Origin: Flavobacterium sp. MDT1-60
GTDB lineage: Bacteria; Bacteroidota; Bacteroidia; Flavobacteriales; Flavobacteriaceae
Reading direction: 5' to 3'
DNA: 64,000 nt
Assembly: GCF_014844035.1 (NCBI RefSeq)
Contig: NZ_CP062159.1
Span: 1,054,001 to 1,118,000, forward strand
Part shown: one piece after another, positions 33,534 through 43,231 of the stretch
How the letters are laid out: each line of letters opens with the position of its first letter
Position numbering within the stretch: the stretch's first letter is position 1
The notes under the pieces: model-generated
What the model was told of the DNA's origin: nothing
The model's input: only the letters and a program-made list of their open reading frames with translations
The model's database searches: none
Made by a program: the position numbers and the translations under genes

Positions 33534-35804
33534 ATGAATAACATTAAAAACTCTTTATTTTATGTTACCATTATTGGAGGCTTCGGCGCTCTGATCTATT
33601 GGGTAATTTCAAAAGGTGCTGCATTAGAAGTTGGACGCAATATTGTTCAGAAAAAAATAGAAAGTAATCACTGGAATGATTTTCTTCATTCTATGGTCGA
33701 AAATTTACAACATCCATTAGCTATTTTATTAGCGCAGATTGTCACAATTATTTTGGTAGCCCGTTTGTTTGGGTGGATTTTTAGAAAAATCGGACAACCA
33801 TCTGTAATTGGTGAAATGATTGCCGGAATAGTTTTAGGGCCATCTTTGGTTGGAATGTACTTTCCGGAATTTTCAGCAACTTTATTTCCAAAAGAATCTT
33901 TAGGAAACTTGCAATTTTTGAGTCAGATTGGTTTGATATTTTTCATGTTTGTGATCGGAATGGAATTGGATTTGAAAGTCCTTAAAAATAAAGCGCATGA
34001 ATCGGTTGTAATCAGTCATGCAAGTATTGTAATTCCCTTTGCCCTGGGATTAACTTTTGCCTACTTTATTTATGGAACTTTTGCGCCTGAAGGCGTAGAG
34101 TTTTCTTCTTTTGGATTATTTATGGGAATCGCCATGAGTATTACTGCTTTTCCGGTTTTAGCCAGAATTGTTCAGGAAAGAGGCATGCAAAAGACCAAAT
34201 TAGGAACTATTGCGATAACATGCGCGGCGGCGGATGATATTACCGCCTGGTGTATTCTGGCAGTTGTAATTGCGATCGTAAAAGCAGGTTCGTTCACGAG
34301 TGCTTTATATGTTATTGGTTTGGCTATTTTGTATGTAATCGTTATGCTGAAAATAGTTCGTCCATTCTTAAAACGTGTGGGAGATTTAAATTCGACTCGT
34401 GAAAGTTTGAATAAACCAGTTGTTGCGATATTCTTTTTGACTCTTTTATTTTCTGCGTATGCTTCGGAATTAATTGGAATTCATGCTTTATTTGGTGCTT
34501 TCCTGGCTGGAGCAATTATGCCTGAAAACAATAAATTTAGAAATATTTTTATCGAAAAAGTAGAAGATGTTTCTATCATCGTTTTATTACCATTGTTCTT
34601 TGTGTTTACAGGTTTGCGTACACAAATTGGCTTGCTAAATGATCCTTATTTATGGAAAGTGACTGCCGTAATTATTGCTGTGGCCGTAACCGGAAAATTC
34701 TTTGGAAGTGCTTTGGCAGCGAAATTTGTGGGACAAAACTGGAAAGACAGTTTAGCCATTGGAGCCTTGATGAATACACGTGGTTTAATGGAATTGGTAG
34801 TTTTAAATATTGGTTATGATTTAGGAGTTCTTTCAACTGAAATTTTTACTATGATGGTAATTATGGCTTTGGTAACTACCTTTATGACCGGACCGGCTTT
34901 GGATTTTATTAATTTTATTTTTAAAGATAAAGTTACGGCTGTTCCTCAGGAAATTGGAAATAAAAGCAAATACAAGATTTTACTTTCGTTTGCAACTCCG
35001 GAAAAAGGAAAAAAATTATTGCAAATTGCCAATAGCTTAGTGAAAAAACAAGGTGATAATTCGATTGTAACCGCAATGCATTTGTCTTTAAGTACTGAAA
35101 TACATTCTTTTGATGTTAAAGACCATGAACGCAAAATGTTGGTTCCGGTAATTGAAGAATCGCAGCGTTTAAACCAAAACATGGTAAGCGTTTTTAAAGT
35201 GACAAACGATATCGATACTGACATTATTGATACAGCCAATCAAGGCGAGTACGATTTATTATTAGTTGGTTTAGGACAATCTATTTTTGATGGAACGTTA
35301 CTTGGTAAAATTCTTGGTTTTACTACCCGAATTGTAAATCCGGATCGTTTGATTGATAAGTTTACAGGAAAAGAAGGTTTGTTCGAAAACTCTCCTTTTG
35401 ATGAAAGAACACGTCATATTATTGCCAAAAGTAAAATGCCGGTTGGAATTTTTATTGATAAAGATTTAGAAGAAGTCAACCAGATTTTTATGCCGATTTT
35501 TAGTCAGGAAGATGCTTTCTTAATTGATTATGCGAAGAAATTAATAAATAATAATGGCTCACAAATTACAGTATTAGACGCCAGCGGAGAAGTGAAAAGT
35601 ACCCGTGATATTCAGGAAAGTATTCGTTCAATCGAACAAATTGCTCCAAATCATATTATGATTATGCATGACAGAACGATCAAAAAAGAGTTTTTAGAAA
35701 GCCAGAACTTAATGATTATAAGTTTAGATAGCTGGAAAAAACTGATCGAATCTCAAAGCACTTGGTTGAATAATACACCTTCGGTTTTGATTTTGAAACC
35801 ATAG
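33534..35804 (+). CDS. CPA2-family cation:proton antiporter (KefB/NhaS-like)
   Basis: 756 residues. After a first helix (~1-25), a Na_H_Exchanger domain of about 12 helices spans ~55-455: GQPSVIGEMIAGIVLGPSLV, FFMFVIGMELDLKVLKN, CAAADDITAWCILAV (the ND/DD-type ion site near 233), IHALFGAFLAGAIMPE, MNTRGLMELVVLNIG. The remaining ~290 residues form a cytoplasmic USP/TrkA-like regulatory part, with HDRTIKKEFLE near the end. It exchanges Na+ or K+ for H+ at the inner membrane. It stands alone, with GATATTTG at 33501-33508 as a possible promoter element, and ends in a strong terminator. Confidence 0.88.
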   Translation: MNNIKNSLFYVTIIGGFGALIYWVISKGAALEVGRNIVQKKIESNHWNDFLHSMVENLQHPLAILLAQIVTIILVARLFGWIFRKIGQPSVIGEMIAGIVLGPSLVGMYFPEFSATLFPKESLGNLQFLSQIGLIFFMFVIGMELDLKVLKNKAHESVVISHASIVIPFALGLTFAYFIYGTFAPEGVEFSSFGLFMGIAMSITAFPVLARIVQERGMQKTKLGTIAITCAAADDITAWCILAVVIAIVKAGSFTSALYVIGLAILYVIVMLKIVRPFLKRVGDLNSTRESLNKPVVAIFFLTLLFSAYASELIGIHALFGAFLAGAIMPENNKFRNIFIEKVEDVSIIVLLPLFFVFTGLRTQIGLLNDPYLWKVTAVIIAVAVTGKFFGSALAAKFVGQNWKDSLAIGALMNTRGLMELVVLNIGYDLGVLSTEIFTMMVIMALVTTFMTGPALDFINFIFKDKVTAVPQEIGNKSKYKILLSFATPEKGKKLLQIANSLVKKQGDNSIVTAMHLSLSTEIHSFDVKDHERKMLVPVIEESQRLNQNMVSVFKVTNDIDTDIIDTANQGEYDLLLVGLGQSIFDGTLLGKILGFTTRIVNPDRLIDKFTGKEGLFENSPFDERTRHIIAKSKMPVGIFIDKDLEEVNQIFMPIFSQEDAFLIDYAKKLINNNGSQITVLDASGEVKSTRDIQESIRSIEQIAPNHIMIMHDRTIKKEFLESQNLMIISLDSWKKLIESQSTWLNNTPSVLILKP

Positions 35805-35831
35805 GCTTTAAAAATTCTAATTTTAAAAATC

Positions 35832-35862
35832 CCAAATTCCAATTGTTATGATTGGAATTTGG
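35832..35862 (+). terminator. Terminator of the cation antiporter gene
   Basis: Perfect 12-bp stem CCAAATTCCAAT / ATTGGAATTTGG with a 7-nt loop, followed by TTTTTTTT. Built from the ATTCCAAATTCC repeat. Confidence 0.85.
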
Positions 35863-35889
35863 TTTTTTTTTATTGGATATAGTCGCATT

Positions 35890-35993
35890 TTTGTCATCCT
35901 GAGGAACGAAGGATCACACTAGAAACTCCGCACAGAAAATCTCCAATCTTTGTCGAGCAACTAGTGTGATCCTTCGTTCCTCAGGATGACAAA
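35890..35993. repeat. Perfect 33-bp inverted repeat element
   Basis: Arms 35890-35922 and 35961-35993 are exact reverse complements (they begin TTTGTCATCCTGAGGAACGA and end in the same word reversed). The 38-bp centre contains CCAATCTTTGTCGAGCAA. The same centre words occur at 27730-27750 and, degenerate, at 36086-36155. This is a small non-coding mobile-like (MITE/REP) element. Confidence 0.85.
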
Positions 35994-36189
35994 CTAGGCT
36001 TCGAATTTGGGATTTTTCATTTTGTTCCGGAGGAACGAGATATATTGTAGGGATGGATTTTAATCCATTCTTCGCAATCAAAATCGCCAATCTTTGCCGA
36101 GTTTCTAAGGGGAATTTCTCTCACGAGGCTTGGGGCCGAAATGACAAACCAGGTTTGGAATTTGGGATTTAAAAAGATTGGAATTTAAT

Positions 36190-38685
36190 TTACAATCCCA
36201 AATCAAGTACATAAGAAATCTTAACCGCAATATTATCTTCAAATTTTAATAATTGATTTGGTCCATAACGATAGAATCCACCTAAACCAAAACCTTTGAA
36301 AATTCGGTTTAATTCAATTCCTGATTCAAAAAAACCTTTGTCCAAAGTTTTATAAGCTGGTCCAACATGTTGTTCAGGTTTTTCCATATTTCCCCAGGCC
36401 ATTCTTGTTACTAATACCAATGAAGGACGAACTTTTTTCAGGATTTTAATTCTGTCAAAACCATGTTTAATTTGAAAAAACACATATTGACTTGAGAAAA
36501 ACTCATTAAAATACATGGTTTCAAAACTGTTTCTTCCGGCAAAAGTAATACGTTGCAGTACAGTTTCTTTAGTCAGGTTATTTGGCATCGTGTTGTACAA
36601 ATGCGTAATAGGAACGTCTCCCAACGCAACACCTCCCTGTAAGAGCAAACTTGTTTTTTGTCCGTTTAAGTATTTTTTTTCATACTCTGTTTTGAAATCT
36701 ATTTTGCTAAAAGTAAAATCGTTTTCTAGAACATTTGGAAGCGATTGTGTATACTGAAAAGTAAATCTCGGAAACCTTTTGTCTGATTCTGTTCTTCCGG
36801 TTGGTGTTTGCATGAAATCGCTAAACGGTGCCCAAACTATTGAAGCCATCGCTGTTGTCATGATATAACTTGAGTATAATTGCCCGTTTAAATTAAACAT
36901 ATAGTCAAATTTTGGCTCAACATAGGTTCGTGATAATTCAAAAACAGCTTCCGTTTTCGGGATAATTTTTGTTTGCACATTCGCTTTCCAGCTAATATAT
37001 TTATAAAACGTACTAATGTTGATAGGGCGTGGATCGTAAATTTTAAAAACGCGTTTGTCAACGGCGAAAACCGTACTTGCGATTTCCCGAACGTCATCGG
37101 TATAAGATCCATTTAACCAGGTGTTGGTAGATTTATCCAATAAAACTCCGGAACCTAAGCTGTATTTGAAATTACCATCTTTTGTTCCATATGCGGTGTA
37201 ACCTTCGATTCTGAAATTTTTAGAAAAACGATCGTTTGTTATACCGCCAATGCCTAAACGAAATCCTTCGTAATTATTGTAACTGATAATTTTTTTTAAG
37301 TCAAGATCAATCGGACCAATAGGCAAATAACCGTTTATGATCTTTCGTCCAAGACCTAAACGTTTTTCGATTCTTTTACTTATCGAAATACTATCTAATA
37401 ATTGATACGTTTTTTGGCTTTTTAAGTCTAAACTTTCCTTTCTGTACGTGTTCCAGAATTCTTCAGGTTTTTTGCTGGCATCGTCCTTAATTTCAATGTA
37501 AAGCGATGGATTTTTTATTATTGGATTTGTGTTGTAGTGAATATCAAAATTATTACTTTCTGAAAGTAAATACGTAAAATCTGAAGCTGATTTTTTTCTT
37601 TGTTCAAAATTGTCTTCTACATCTCCGTCAAACTGAATTGTTCCGCCTAAAATTTTGATATCATCGTCATTCTTTCCTTTTACAATTTTGAAAGTGGTAT
37701 TGCTTTGAAACCAGATTTTTTCATTCGGAACATATTCAAATTCGTGAATTCCGCTAATATCTAAAACACCTTTTATTCGCATCACCGCTTTCGCAATAGC
37801 AAAATTTTCCTGATCGACGTACAAAACGCCTTCAAGTCCGTTTGATTTCCTTTTTTTCTTGTTTTTAAAGTAAATCATGTAGGTGTTTCTTCCTTTTATC
37901 GGAACTGTATCAAGTAATTTATAGTTGTAATCTGTAAATGCATTATCAGCAATCGGACTTTGATGCTTAGTTTCGAACAATTCATATTTCGAATCGTAAA
38001 TCGAAATAGATTGTAGATTAAATGCAATGATTTCGTAAACGGGCTGTTTGAAACCCGCCATTTTGGTCCCGAGAATAGTTTCTTTGAGTTTATTATTTCC
38101 AAACTGATATTGTGAAACTTTTTCGGTTTGAAATAAATGTTGTTTGCTGATGATTTCTTTAAATTTATAATCAGAGGAATCAATATTGATTTGTTTTTTA
38201 TTGAAATCTTTATAAGCAGCAGAAGAATCAATTCTGCCATCAATTGAATCAGGATTGGCCGTAACGATAAGTTTGTTGTAGGTTTTGTATTCAAAACTGC
38301 TGAGCTTCTTCTGCGGATTGTTCAGATTCTTATTCGCAATAACTTTCTTTATAATAGTTAAAGCCGGATTTTCACTAGAAACAACAACTTCTTTTAAGTC
38401 ATCTGTTTTTTGAGAAAGTGAAATCAAATAAAACTTTTTATTATCTGCTAAAGCAATAATTCTAGTTTGGAACCCAATATAAGAAACTGAAATACTGTTG
38501 ATTTTTGAACTAATTTTAAGATCAAATTTTCCATCAACATCGGTAATAGTATTGTTGTTATCTGAAGTAGTTATTGTGGCAAACGGAAGGGGTTTTCTGT
38601 TTGAATCGGTTACAATTCCGTTTATTTGAAATTGCGCCTGAATAGTAAGCGTAAAAAACAAAGTCAAAAAACAAAATAGCTTCAT
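36190..38685 (-). CDS. DUF5686 protein with CarboxypepD_reg-like domain
   Basis: 831 residues from ATG 38685 (MKLFCFLTLFFTLTIQAQF), which gives a proper signal peptide; the frame to 38766 adds untranslated leader. A CarboxypepD_reg-like domain (INGIVTDSNRKPLPFATITT, DVDGKFDLKI, SVSYIGFQTRI) spans ~20-105. The rest is the large DUF5686 region, probably an outer-membrane beta-barrel: GFRLGIGGITNDRFSK, AYGTKDGNFKYSLGSG, with the terminal strand AVKISYVLDLGL. It is likely a surface protein of unknown ligand. Confidence 0.85.
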   Translation of the reverse strand: MKLFCFLTLFFTLTIQAQFQINGIVTDSNRKPLPFATITTSDNNNTITDVDGKFDLKISSKINSISVSYIGFQTRIIALADNKKFYLISLSQKTDDLKEVVVSSENPALTIIKKVIANKNLNNPQKKLSSFEYKTYNKLIVTANPDSIDGRIDSSAAYKDFNKKQINIDSSDYKFKEIISKQHLFQTEKVSQYQFGNNKLKETILGTKMAGFKQPVYEIIAFNLQSISIYDSKYELFETKHQSPIADNAFTDYNYKLLDTVPIKGRNTYMIYFKNKKKRKSNGLEGVLYVDQENFAIAKAVMRIKGVLDISGIHEFEYVPNEKIWFQSNTTFKIVKGKNDDDIKILGGTIQFDGDVEDNFEQRKKSASDFTYLLSESNNFDIHYNTNPIIKNPSLYIEIKDDASKKPEEFWNTYRKESLDLKSQKTYQLLDSISISKRIEKRLGLGRKIINGYLPIGPIDLDLKKIISYNNYEGFRLGIGGITNDRFSKNFRIEGYTAYGTKDGNFKYSLGSGVLLDKSTNTWLNGSYTDDVREIASTVFAVDKRVFKIYDPRPINISTFYKYISWKANVQTKIIPKTEAVFELSRTYVEPKFDYMFNLNGQLYSSYIMTTAMASIVWAPFSDFMQTPTGRTESDKRFPRFTFQYTQSLPNVLENDFTFSKIDFKTEYEKKYLNGQKTSLLLQGGVALGDVPITHLYNTMPNNLTKETVLQRITFAGRNSFETMYFNEFFSSQYVFFQIKHGFDRIKILKKVRPSLVLVTRMAWGNMEKPEQHVGPAYKTLDKGFFESGIELNRIFKGFGLGGFYRYGPNQLLKFEDNIAVKISYVLDLGL

Positions 38686-38749
38686 ACAGAGTGTTATAGT
38701 TTCAAAAACGAAAAGAATGTGATTTTGGTATGCAAAAATAAGAATAAAA

Positions 38750-38782
38750 AAATCCGTCTGGTACAATTTACCAAACGGATTT
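38750..38782. terminator. Bidirectional hairpin between frr and the DUF5686 gene
   Basis: AAATCCGTCTGGTA pairs with TACCAAACGGATTT (one mismatch), with A-run before and TTTATTTTG after. It ends the pyrH-frr operon. Confidence 0.8.
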
Positions 38783-38802
38783 TTATTTTGTGTTAGATGA
38801 GA

Positions 38803-39366
38803 TTACACCTTCATGATTTCAGCTTCTTTCGCAGCCAATAATTCATCGATTTTTTTGATGTAAGTATTTGTGAGGTTTTGAACTTCTTCTTCTGCAGATT
38901 TGCAAACATCTTCAGAAGTTCCTTCTTTTTCTAATTTTTTGATGTCAGTGTTTGCGTCTTTACGTACGTTACGAACTCCAATTTTTGCGTCTTCAGCCTC
39001 AGATTTTGCTTGTTTAGCCAAATCTCTACGACGATCTTCTGTCAAAGGCGGAACACTAATAATAATCATGTCTCCGTTATTCATCGGATTAAAACCGATG
39101 TTAGCGATCATAATCGCTTTTTCAATAACATGAAGCATGTTTTTTTCAAACGGTTGCAAAGTAATTGTTCTTGCATCCGGAACACTAATTTTCGACACTT
39201 GCGAAAGAGGTGTTGCAGATCCGTAATAATCTACAAAAACACTTCCTAACATAGCCGGAGAGGCTTTTCCTGCGCGAATGTTTAGAAATTCTTTCTCTAA
39301 ATGCGCAATTGAGCCATTCATTGATTCTTCAGTACTTTCTAATATAAAATCTATTTCTTCACTCAT
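38803..39366 (-). CDS. frr: Ribosome recycling factor
   Basis: 187 residues, the family length. MNGSIAHLEKEFLNIRAGKA near the start, VPDARTITLQPFEKNMLHVIEKAI near 63-86, and GDMIIISVPPLTEDRRRDLAKQAK near 97-120 are standard RRF segments. It releases ribosomes from mRNA after termination together with EF-G. It follows pyrH by ~75 nt on the same strand, the classic tsf-pyrH-frr arrangement. Confidence 0.97.
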   Translation of the reverse strand: MSEEIDFILESTEESMNGSIAHLEKEFLNIRAGKASPAMLGSVFVDYYGSATPLSQVSKISVPDARTITLQPFEKNMLHVIEKAIMIANIGFNPMNNGDMIIISVPPLTEDRRRDLAKQAKSEAEDAKIGVRNVRKDANTDIKKLEKEGTSEDVCKSAEEEVQNLTNTYIKKIDELLAAKEAEIMKV

Positions 39367-39440
39367 TTTTTTAAGTTTTCAGTTTGCAATCTCAGTTTTC
39401 AGTTTATTCAGTCGATGTGACTGTAAATTGTCACTGAGCA

Positions 39441-40148
39441 CTATATATTTACAACGGTTCCGATGTTTTCACCTTCACAGATTTTCAATAAATTGCCAAT
39501 TTTGTTCATATCAAAAACAACGATTGGTAATTTATTTTCCTGGCTTAATGTGAAAGCCGTAGTATCCATAACGTTTAATCCTTTTTTAAGAACATCATCA
39601 AACGAAATGAAATCAAATTTTACTGCAGAAGCGTTTTTCTCAGGATCGCAGTCGTAAACACCATCAACACGAGTTCCTTTCAGGATAACATCAGCATTGA
39701 TTTCGATTCCTCTTAAAACAGCAGCAGTATCAGTTGTGAAATATGGATTTCCGGTTCCGGCTCCAAAAATTACAATTCTTCCTTTTTCAAGGTGACGGTC
39801 AGCTCTTCTTTTAATATATGGTTCTGCAATAGATTCCATTTTCAAAGCAGTTTGCAAACGCGTTTTCATTCCTTTGTCTTCAAGCGCTCCTTGTAAAGCC
39901 ATTCCGTTAATTACGGTTGCAAGCATTCCCATATAATCGCCTTGTACTCTGTCCATACCGGCACTTGCTCCAGCAACGCCTCTAAAAATATTTCCTCCTC
40001 CAATAACAATAGCAATTTCTACTCCTTTACTGTGAATCTGCTTAATTTCTTCAGCATATTCGGCTAGTCTTTTTGGGTCAATTCCGTATTGTAAATCACC
40101 CATTAAGGCTTCGCCGCTAAGTTTTAGAAGAATTCTTTTATATTTCAT
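39441..40148 (-). CDS. pyrH: Uridylate kinase
   Basis: 235 residues. It opens with [16 protein letters not shown] (4-19), has the nucleotide-binding [11 protein letters not shown] near 47-57, and the [21 protein letters not shown] block near 67-87. The amino-acid-kinase fold and length match UMP kinase, which makes UDP for pyrimidine nucleotides. First gene of the pyrH-frr operon, with a TATATTTG element 23-30 nt upstream. Confidence 0.97.
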   Translation of the reverse strand: MKYKRILLKLSGEALMGDLQYGIDPKRLAEYAEEIKQIHSKGVEIAIVIGGGNIFRGVAGASAGMDRVQGDYMGMLATVINGMALQGALEDKGMKTRLQTALKMESIAEPYIKRRADRHLEKGRIVIFGAGTGNPYFTTDTAAVLRGIEINADVILKGTRVDGVYDCDPEKNASAVKFDFISFDDVLKKGLNVMDTTAFTLSQENKLPIVVFDMNKIGNLLKICEGENIGTVVNI

Positions 40149-40170
40149 GTTTGTGTTGCGTTAATTTGTG

Positions 40171-40178
40171 CAAATATA
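40171..40178 (-). promoter_or_regulatory. -7 promoter element of pyrH-frr
   Basis: The minus strand reads TATATTTG, about 23 nt before the pyrH start. Confidence 0.55.
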
Positions 40179-40340
40179 GACATATTCTGATTTTTAAAAA
40201 TAATGTTTACAAAAAATTAATTGCTCTTTATATATTTAAATTTTTAGAGACTTTTAAGCTTAATTTCTGTCAAATCTGATAAAAGTCATTCGGGCGTCTT
40301 TTTAATTTGCTTAAATTTATAAAACCAAAACGAAACAAAT

Positions 40341-40958
40341 ATGAAAAGTATTGTAGCTAAAGCATTATTCAACAGTTATTCGTATACCGAATATCGAAAA
40401 TTAGTAACCGATTTATTATCTGAAGGAAAATCAACTGGAGACGACCAATCAGAAAGTCTTACGCATTATACGAGTTTAAACGAGGCCCGAATGAATCGAT
40501 TGGAAAAAACAATTAAAATTTCGGAAGAAACAATTGAGAAACTGCAAAACTTAGACAATCATTTTATCTGGTTAGTGATTTCAGAAGGATGGTGCGGCGA
40601 TGCGGCGCAGATACTTCCAATATTAAATAAGATGGCCTTGGGATCGGATAAAAAAATTGATCTTAAAATTGTACTGCGAGATCAAAATGATGAATTAATG
40701 AGTCATTATCTAACAAATGGCGGACGAGCAATCCCAAAAGTTATTGTGATTTGTAAAGAAGCCGGAATTGTTCGTGCAGATTGGGGACCAAGACCAAAAG
40801 GTGCTACCGAATTAATGATAAATTATAAAAGAGACTTTGGCGTAATTGATGAAAAAATAAAAACTGATTTGCAATTATGGTATCTGGCTGATAAAGGAAT
40901 TTCGGTTCAGGAAGAATTGGTTGCCATTATGGAGAATATAAAGTATGATCGATTTTGA
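40341..40958 (+). CDS. Thioredoxin-fold protein with a single active-site Cys
   Basis: 205 residues, cytoplasmic. A thioredoxin-like fold is suggested by HFIWLVISEGWCGDAAQILPIL near 74-95 and the cis-Pro region GGRAIPKVIVICKEAG near 132-147. The usual CxxC is CGDA here, so only the first Cys remains. That excludes a normal dithiol oxidoreductase and fits the Thioredoxin_9-like proteins common in Bacteroidetes. Role unknown. Terminated by the hairpin at 41288. Confidence 0.8.
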   Translation: MKSIVAKALFNSYSYTEYRKLVTDLLSEGKSTGDDQSESLTHYTSLNEARMNRLEKTIKISEETIEKLQNLDNHFIWLVISEGWCGDAAQILPILNKMALGSDKKIDLKIVLRDQNDELMSHYLTNGGRAIPKVIVICKEAGIVRADWGPRPKGATELMINYKRDFGVIDEKIKTDLQLWYLADKGISVQEELVAIMENIKYDRF

Positions 40959-41164
40959 ATTATATGAATAAATCGGTAAAAGTTCTTGTTTTTAGGGTAA
41001 TTTACTGGAAACAAGAATTTTAGTAATAAAAAATCCGTTAAAACATTTTTTTCTGATTACAATATTTTGTACCTTGTTGCCATAATCCCACTTCTATTAT
41101 TATTTTTTGATTTACTCTTTTTATTGGTGTTTATTTAATATTTAACAATTAAAAATACACTATC

Positions 41165-41242
41165 ATGAGAAAGTTATTCGACAGATTTTACGATTTTATT
41201 TCTGGATTATTGTTTGGAGGGAAAAATATGACACATTATTAA
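41165..41242 (+). CDS. Possible 25-residue peptide
   Basis: ATG 41165 to TAA 41242 encodes 25 residues beginning MRKLFDRFYDFISGLLFGGK, an amphipathic, basic-then-hydrophobic peptide. It lies alone in the 368-nt gap between the thioredoxin-fold gene and truB, and is followed 45 nt later by a terminator hairpin, which suggests a transcript runs over it. No exact promoter was seen and no family was recognised, so it could be chance. Confidence 0.3.
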   Translation: MRKLFDRFYDFISGLLFGGKNMTHY

Positions 41243-41287
41243 CCCCAAAAAAAACAAGTTCACTAAACAAAATTATTTTAGAAGTTG

Positions 41288-41318
41288 GCACATTACTATT
41301 GTCTCATTTGTAGTGTGC
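41288..41318 (+). terminator. Hairpin terminator before truB
   Basis: GCACATTAC pairs with GTAGTGTGC (one G-T pair), followed by TATTTTGTTTATT. It ends plus-strand transcription toward the convergent truB gene. Confidence 0.65.
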
Positions 41319-41326
41319 TATTTTGT

Positions 41327-42022
41327 TTATTCCACTTTAAGACTTTCCTCAAACAAAGTGATGTCAATTGCATCTTTTACATCGTAATCTCCAATTTTAG
41401 TTCGGCGTAAAGCGGTTAAATGTGAACCTGAATTCATTGCTTTTCCAAAATCAAAAGCTAATGAACGAATGTATGTTCCTTTACTGCAAATGACTCTGAA
41501 ATCAATTTCAGGTAATGCTATTCTGGTAATTTCAAATTCATGAATTGTTGTTTTTCTGCTGGCAATTTCTACCGTTTCTCCAGCGCGTGCGTGCTCATAT
41601 AAGCGAACGCCATCTTTTTTGATAGCCGAAAAAATAGGTGGCTTTTGATCGATTTCGCCTAAAAACTGTTTTACGGTTTCATGAATCAGCGCTTCATCAA
41701 TATGAGAAGTTGGAAAAGTCTGATCGATTTCGGTTTCTAAATCGTACGATGGAGTAGTGGCTCCAATGTAAAAAGTTCCAGTATATTCTTTGGCCTGACC
41801 CTGAAGTTCAGAAATTCTTTTGGTAAATTTTCCGGTGCAAATCAATAATAGTCCAGATGCTAAAGGATCTAAAGTTCCTGCGTGTCCAATTTTGAATTTT
41901 TTTGGAAGTCCGACTTTATTGATTAAAAGGTATTTTAATTTATTAACAGCTTGAAACGAACTCCATTTTAAAGGTTTGTCTATCAGTAAAACTTGTCCGT
42001 CTAAATATTCTTCAGTTGTCAT
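41327..42022 (-). CDS. truB: tRNA pseudouridine(55) synthase
   Basis: 231 residues. It has the TruB motifs VLLIDKPLKWSSFQAVNKLK near 11-30 and the catalytic KIGHAGTLDPLASGLLLICTGK near 45-66 with Asp in GTLDP. QKPPIFSAIKKDGVRLYEHAR and CSKGTYIRSLAFDFG follow. The length matches forms lacking the PUA domain. It makes pseudouridine 55 in the T loop of tRNA. Start and the uppP stop share a base (TAATG-type junction); last gene of the ftsX-DUF3098-uppP-truB operon. Confidence 0.96.
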   Translation of the reverse strand: MTTEEYLDGQVLLIDKPLKWSSFQAVNKLKYLLINKVGLPKKFKIGHAGTLDPLASGLLLICTGKFTKRISELQGQAKEYTGTFYIGATTPSYDLETEIDQTFPTSHIDEALIHETVKQFLGEIDQKPPIFSAIKKDGVRLYEHARAGETVEIASRKTTIHEFEITRIALPEIDFRVICSKGTYIRSLAFDFGKAMNSGSHLTALRRTKIGDYDVKDAIDITLFEESLKVE

Positions 42023-42819
42023 TATATTATAGTAAGCGGGTGAATGAAAAAGTGGATAATTAATAAAATGATTCCTGCAATAATTCGGTAATAACCAAAA
42101 ACTTTAAAACCGTTTTTCGTCAAAAATCCAATAAAGGTTTTGATTGCTAAAAGTGCAACAATAAAAGCTACCACATTTCCTATAACTAGTAAGTTAATTT
42201 GATCGTGAGACAATTCAAATCCAGCTTTATAATAATCGTAACATTTTTTTACAGTGGCCCCCAACATTGTTGGAACAGCTAAAAAGAATGAAAATTCAGC
42301 CGCAGTAGTTCTTGATAACTTTTGAGACATTCCACCCACGATACTTGCTCCACTTCTTGAAACTCCGGGAATCATAGCGATACACTGAAATAATCCAATT
42401 TTGAAAGCTTGTAAATACGTGATTTCCTGAGAAGCTTCTGCAGTATTCGGGTTGTTGAACCATTCGTCTACTTTCAATAAAATCAAACCTCCGATTAAAA
42501 GTGAAATAGCAACAGTGACTGGGTTTTCTAATAATCCATCTATAAAATCACTCAATAATAATCCTAAAACTACGGCCGGAACAAAAGCGACCAAAAGTTT
42601 AAAGTAAAAATCAAGTGTTTGAAAGAAACGTTTGAAATATAAAACTACAACTGAAAGTATAGCGCCTAGCTGAATGACAATCGTAAAAAGTTTAGTAAAG
42701 TCTTCGTGTGCAATTCCGAAAAAAGAAGAGGCAATAATCATGTGTCCAGTTGAAGAAACAGGTAAAAATTCTGTGATTCCTTCAATAATGGCAAGAACGA
42801 TAGCTTGTAATGTATTCAT
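42022..42819 (-). CDS. uppP: Undecaprenyl-diphosphatase
   Basis: 265 residues with about eight membrane helices. The signature segments are [18 protein letters not shown] near 13-30 and [14 protein letters not shown] near 154-167. It removes a phosphate from undecaprenyl diphosphate to recycle the lipid carrier of the cell wall. Located between the DUF3098 gene and truB in the operon, which is the common arrangement in Flavobacteria. Confidence 0.96.
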   Translation of the reverse strand: MNTLQAIVLAIIEGITEFLPVSSTGHMIIASSFFGIAHEDFTKLFTIVIQLGAILSVVVLYFKRFFQTLDFYFKLLVAFVPAVVLGLLLSDFIDGLLENPVTVAISLLIGGLILLKVDEWFNNPNTAEASQEITYLQAFKIGLFQCIAMIPGVSRSGASIVGGMSQKLSRTTAAEFSFFLAVPTMLGATVKKCYDYYKAGFELSHDQINLLVIGNVVAFIVALLAIKTFIGFLTKNGFKVFGYYRIIAGIILLIIHFFIHPLTII

Positions 42820-42829
42820 GGAGAATGTT

Positions 42830-42895
42830 AGATTTTAGATTTTAGATTTCAAATTGTTGTTCTTCGACTTCGCTCCGGATCACAATTAAAATCTA
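42830..42895. repeat. Short repeat words in the uppP-DUF3098 spacer
   Basis: TTAGATTTTAGATTTTAGATTTC and CTTCGACTTCGCTCCGGATCAC recur from the 20 kb and 27 kb spacers. Confidence 0.45.
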
Positions 42896-42905
42896 CAAAA
42901 TCTAT

Positions 42906-43163
42906 TTATTTGGATTTTTTGAAGATCGAATAAATCGTGATTCCAAAACCGATTAACACAGTTGTTGGAGCTAAACGAATACGTCTAAAGCTAAAAACAT
43001 CTTCATTGAAAACATTGGGGTTGTCACTTCCTCCACCAGACATTAAGATAAATCCAAGTGCGATTACACCAATCCCAATCAATAATATTTTGTAATTAAT
43101 ACCATCAAAAAGGAATTCTTGTTTTTGAGGTTGTTGTTCTTCGTTATTGCTAATATTTTTCAT
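42906..43163 (-). CDS. DUF3098 family membrane protein
   Basis: 85 residues with two membrane helices: ILLIGIGVIALGFILMSGGG near 28-47 and RLAPTTVLIGFGITIYSIF near 62-80. The N-terminus (MKNISNNEEQQPQKQEFLFD) is polar. This is the DUF3098 family, which in Bacteroidetes sits between ftsX and uppP. The role is unknown, but the linkage suggests cell division or wall synthesis. Confidence 0.85.
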   Translation of the reverse strand: MKNISNNEEQQPQKQEFLFDGINYKILLIGIGVIALGFILMSGGGSDNPNVFNEDVFSFRRIRLAPTTVLIGFGITIYSIFKKSK

Positions 43164-43231
43164 TGTTATTTTTTTGTCGCATTAAGCGATTTCATTATCA
43201 AAATCTAAAATCTTAAGTCTGAAATCTAAAA

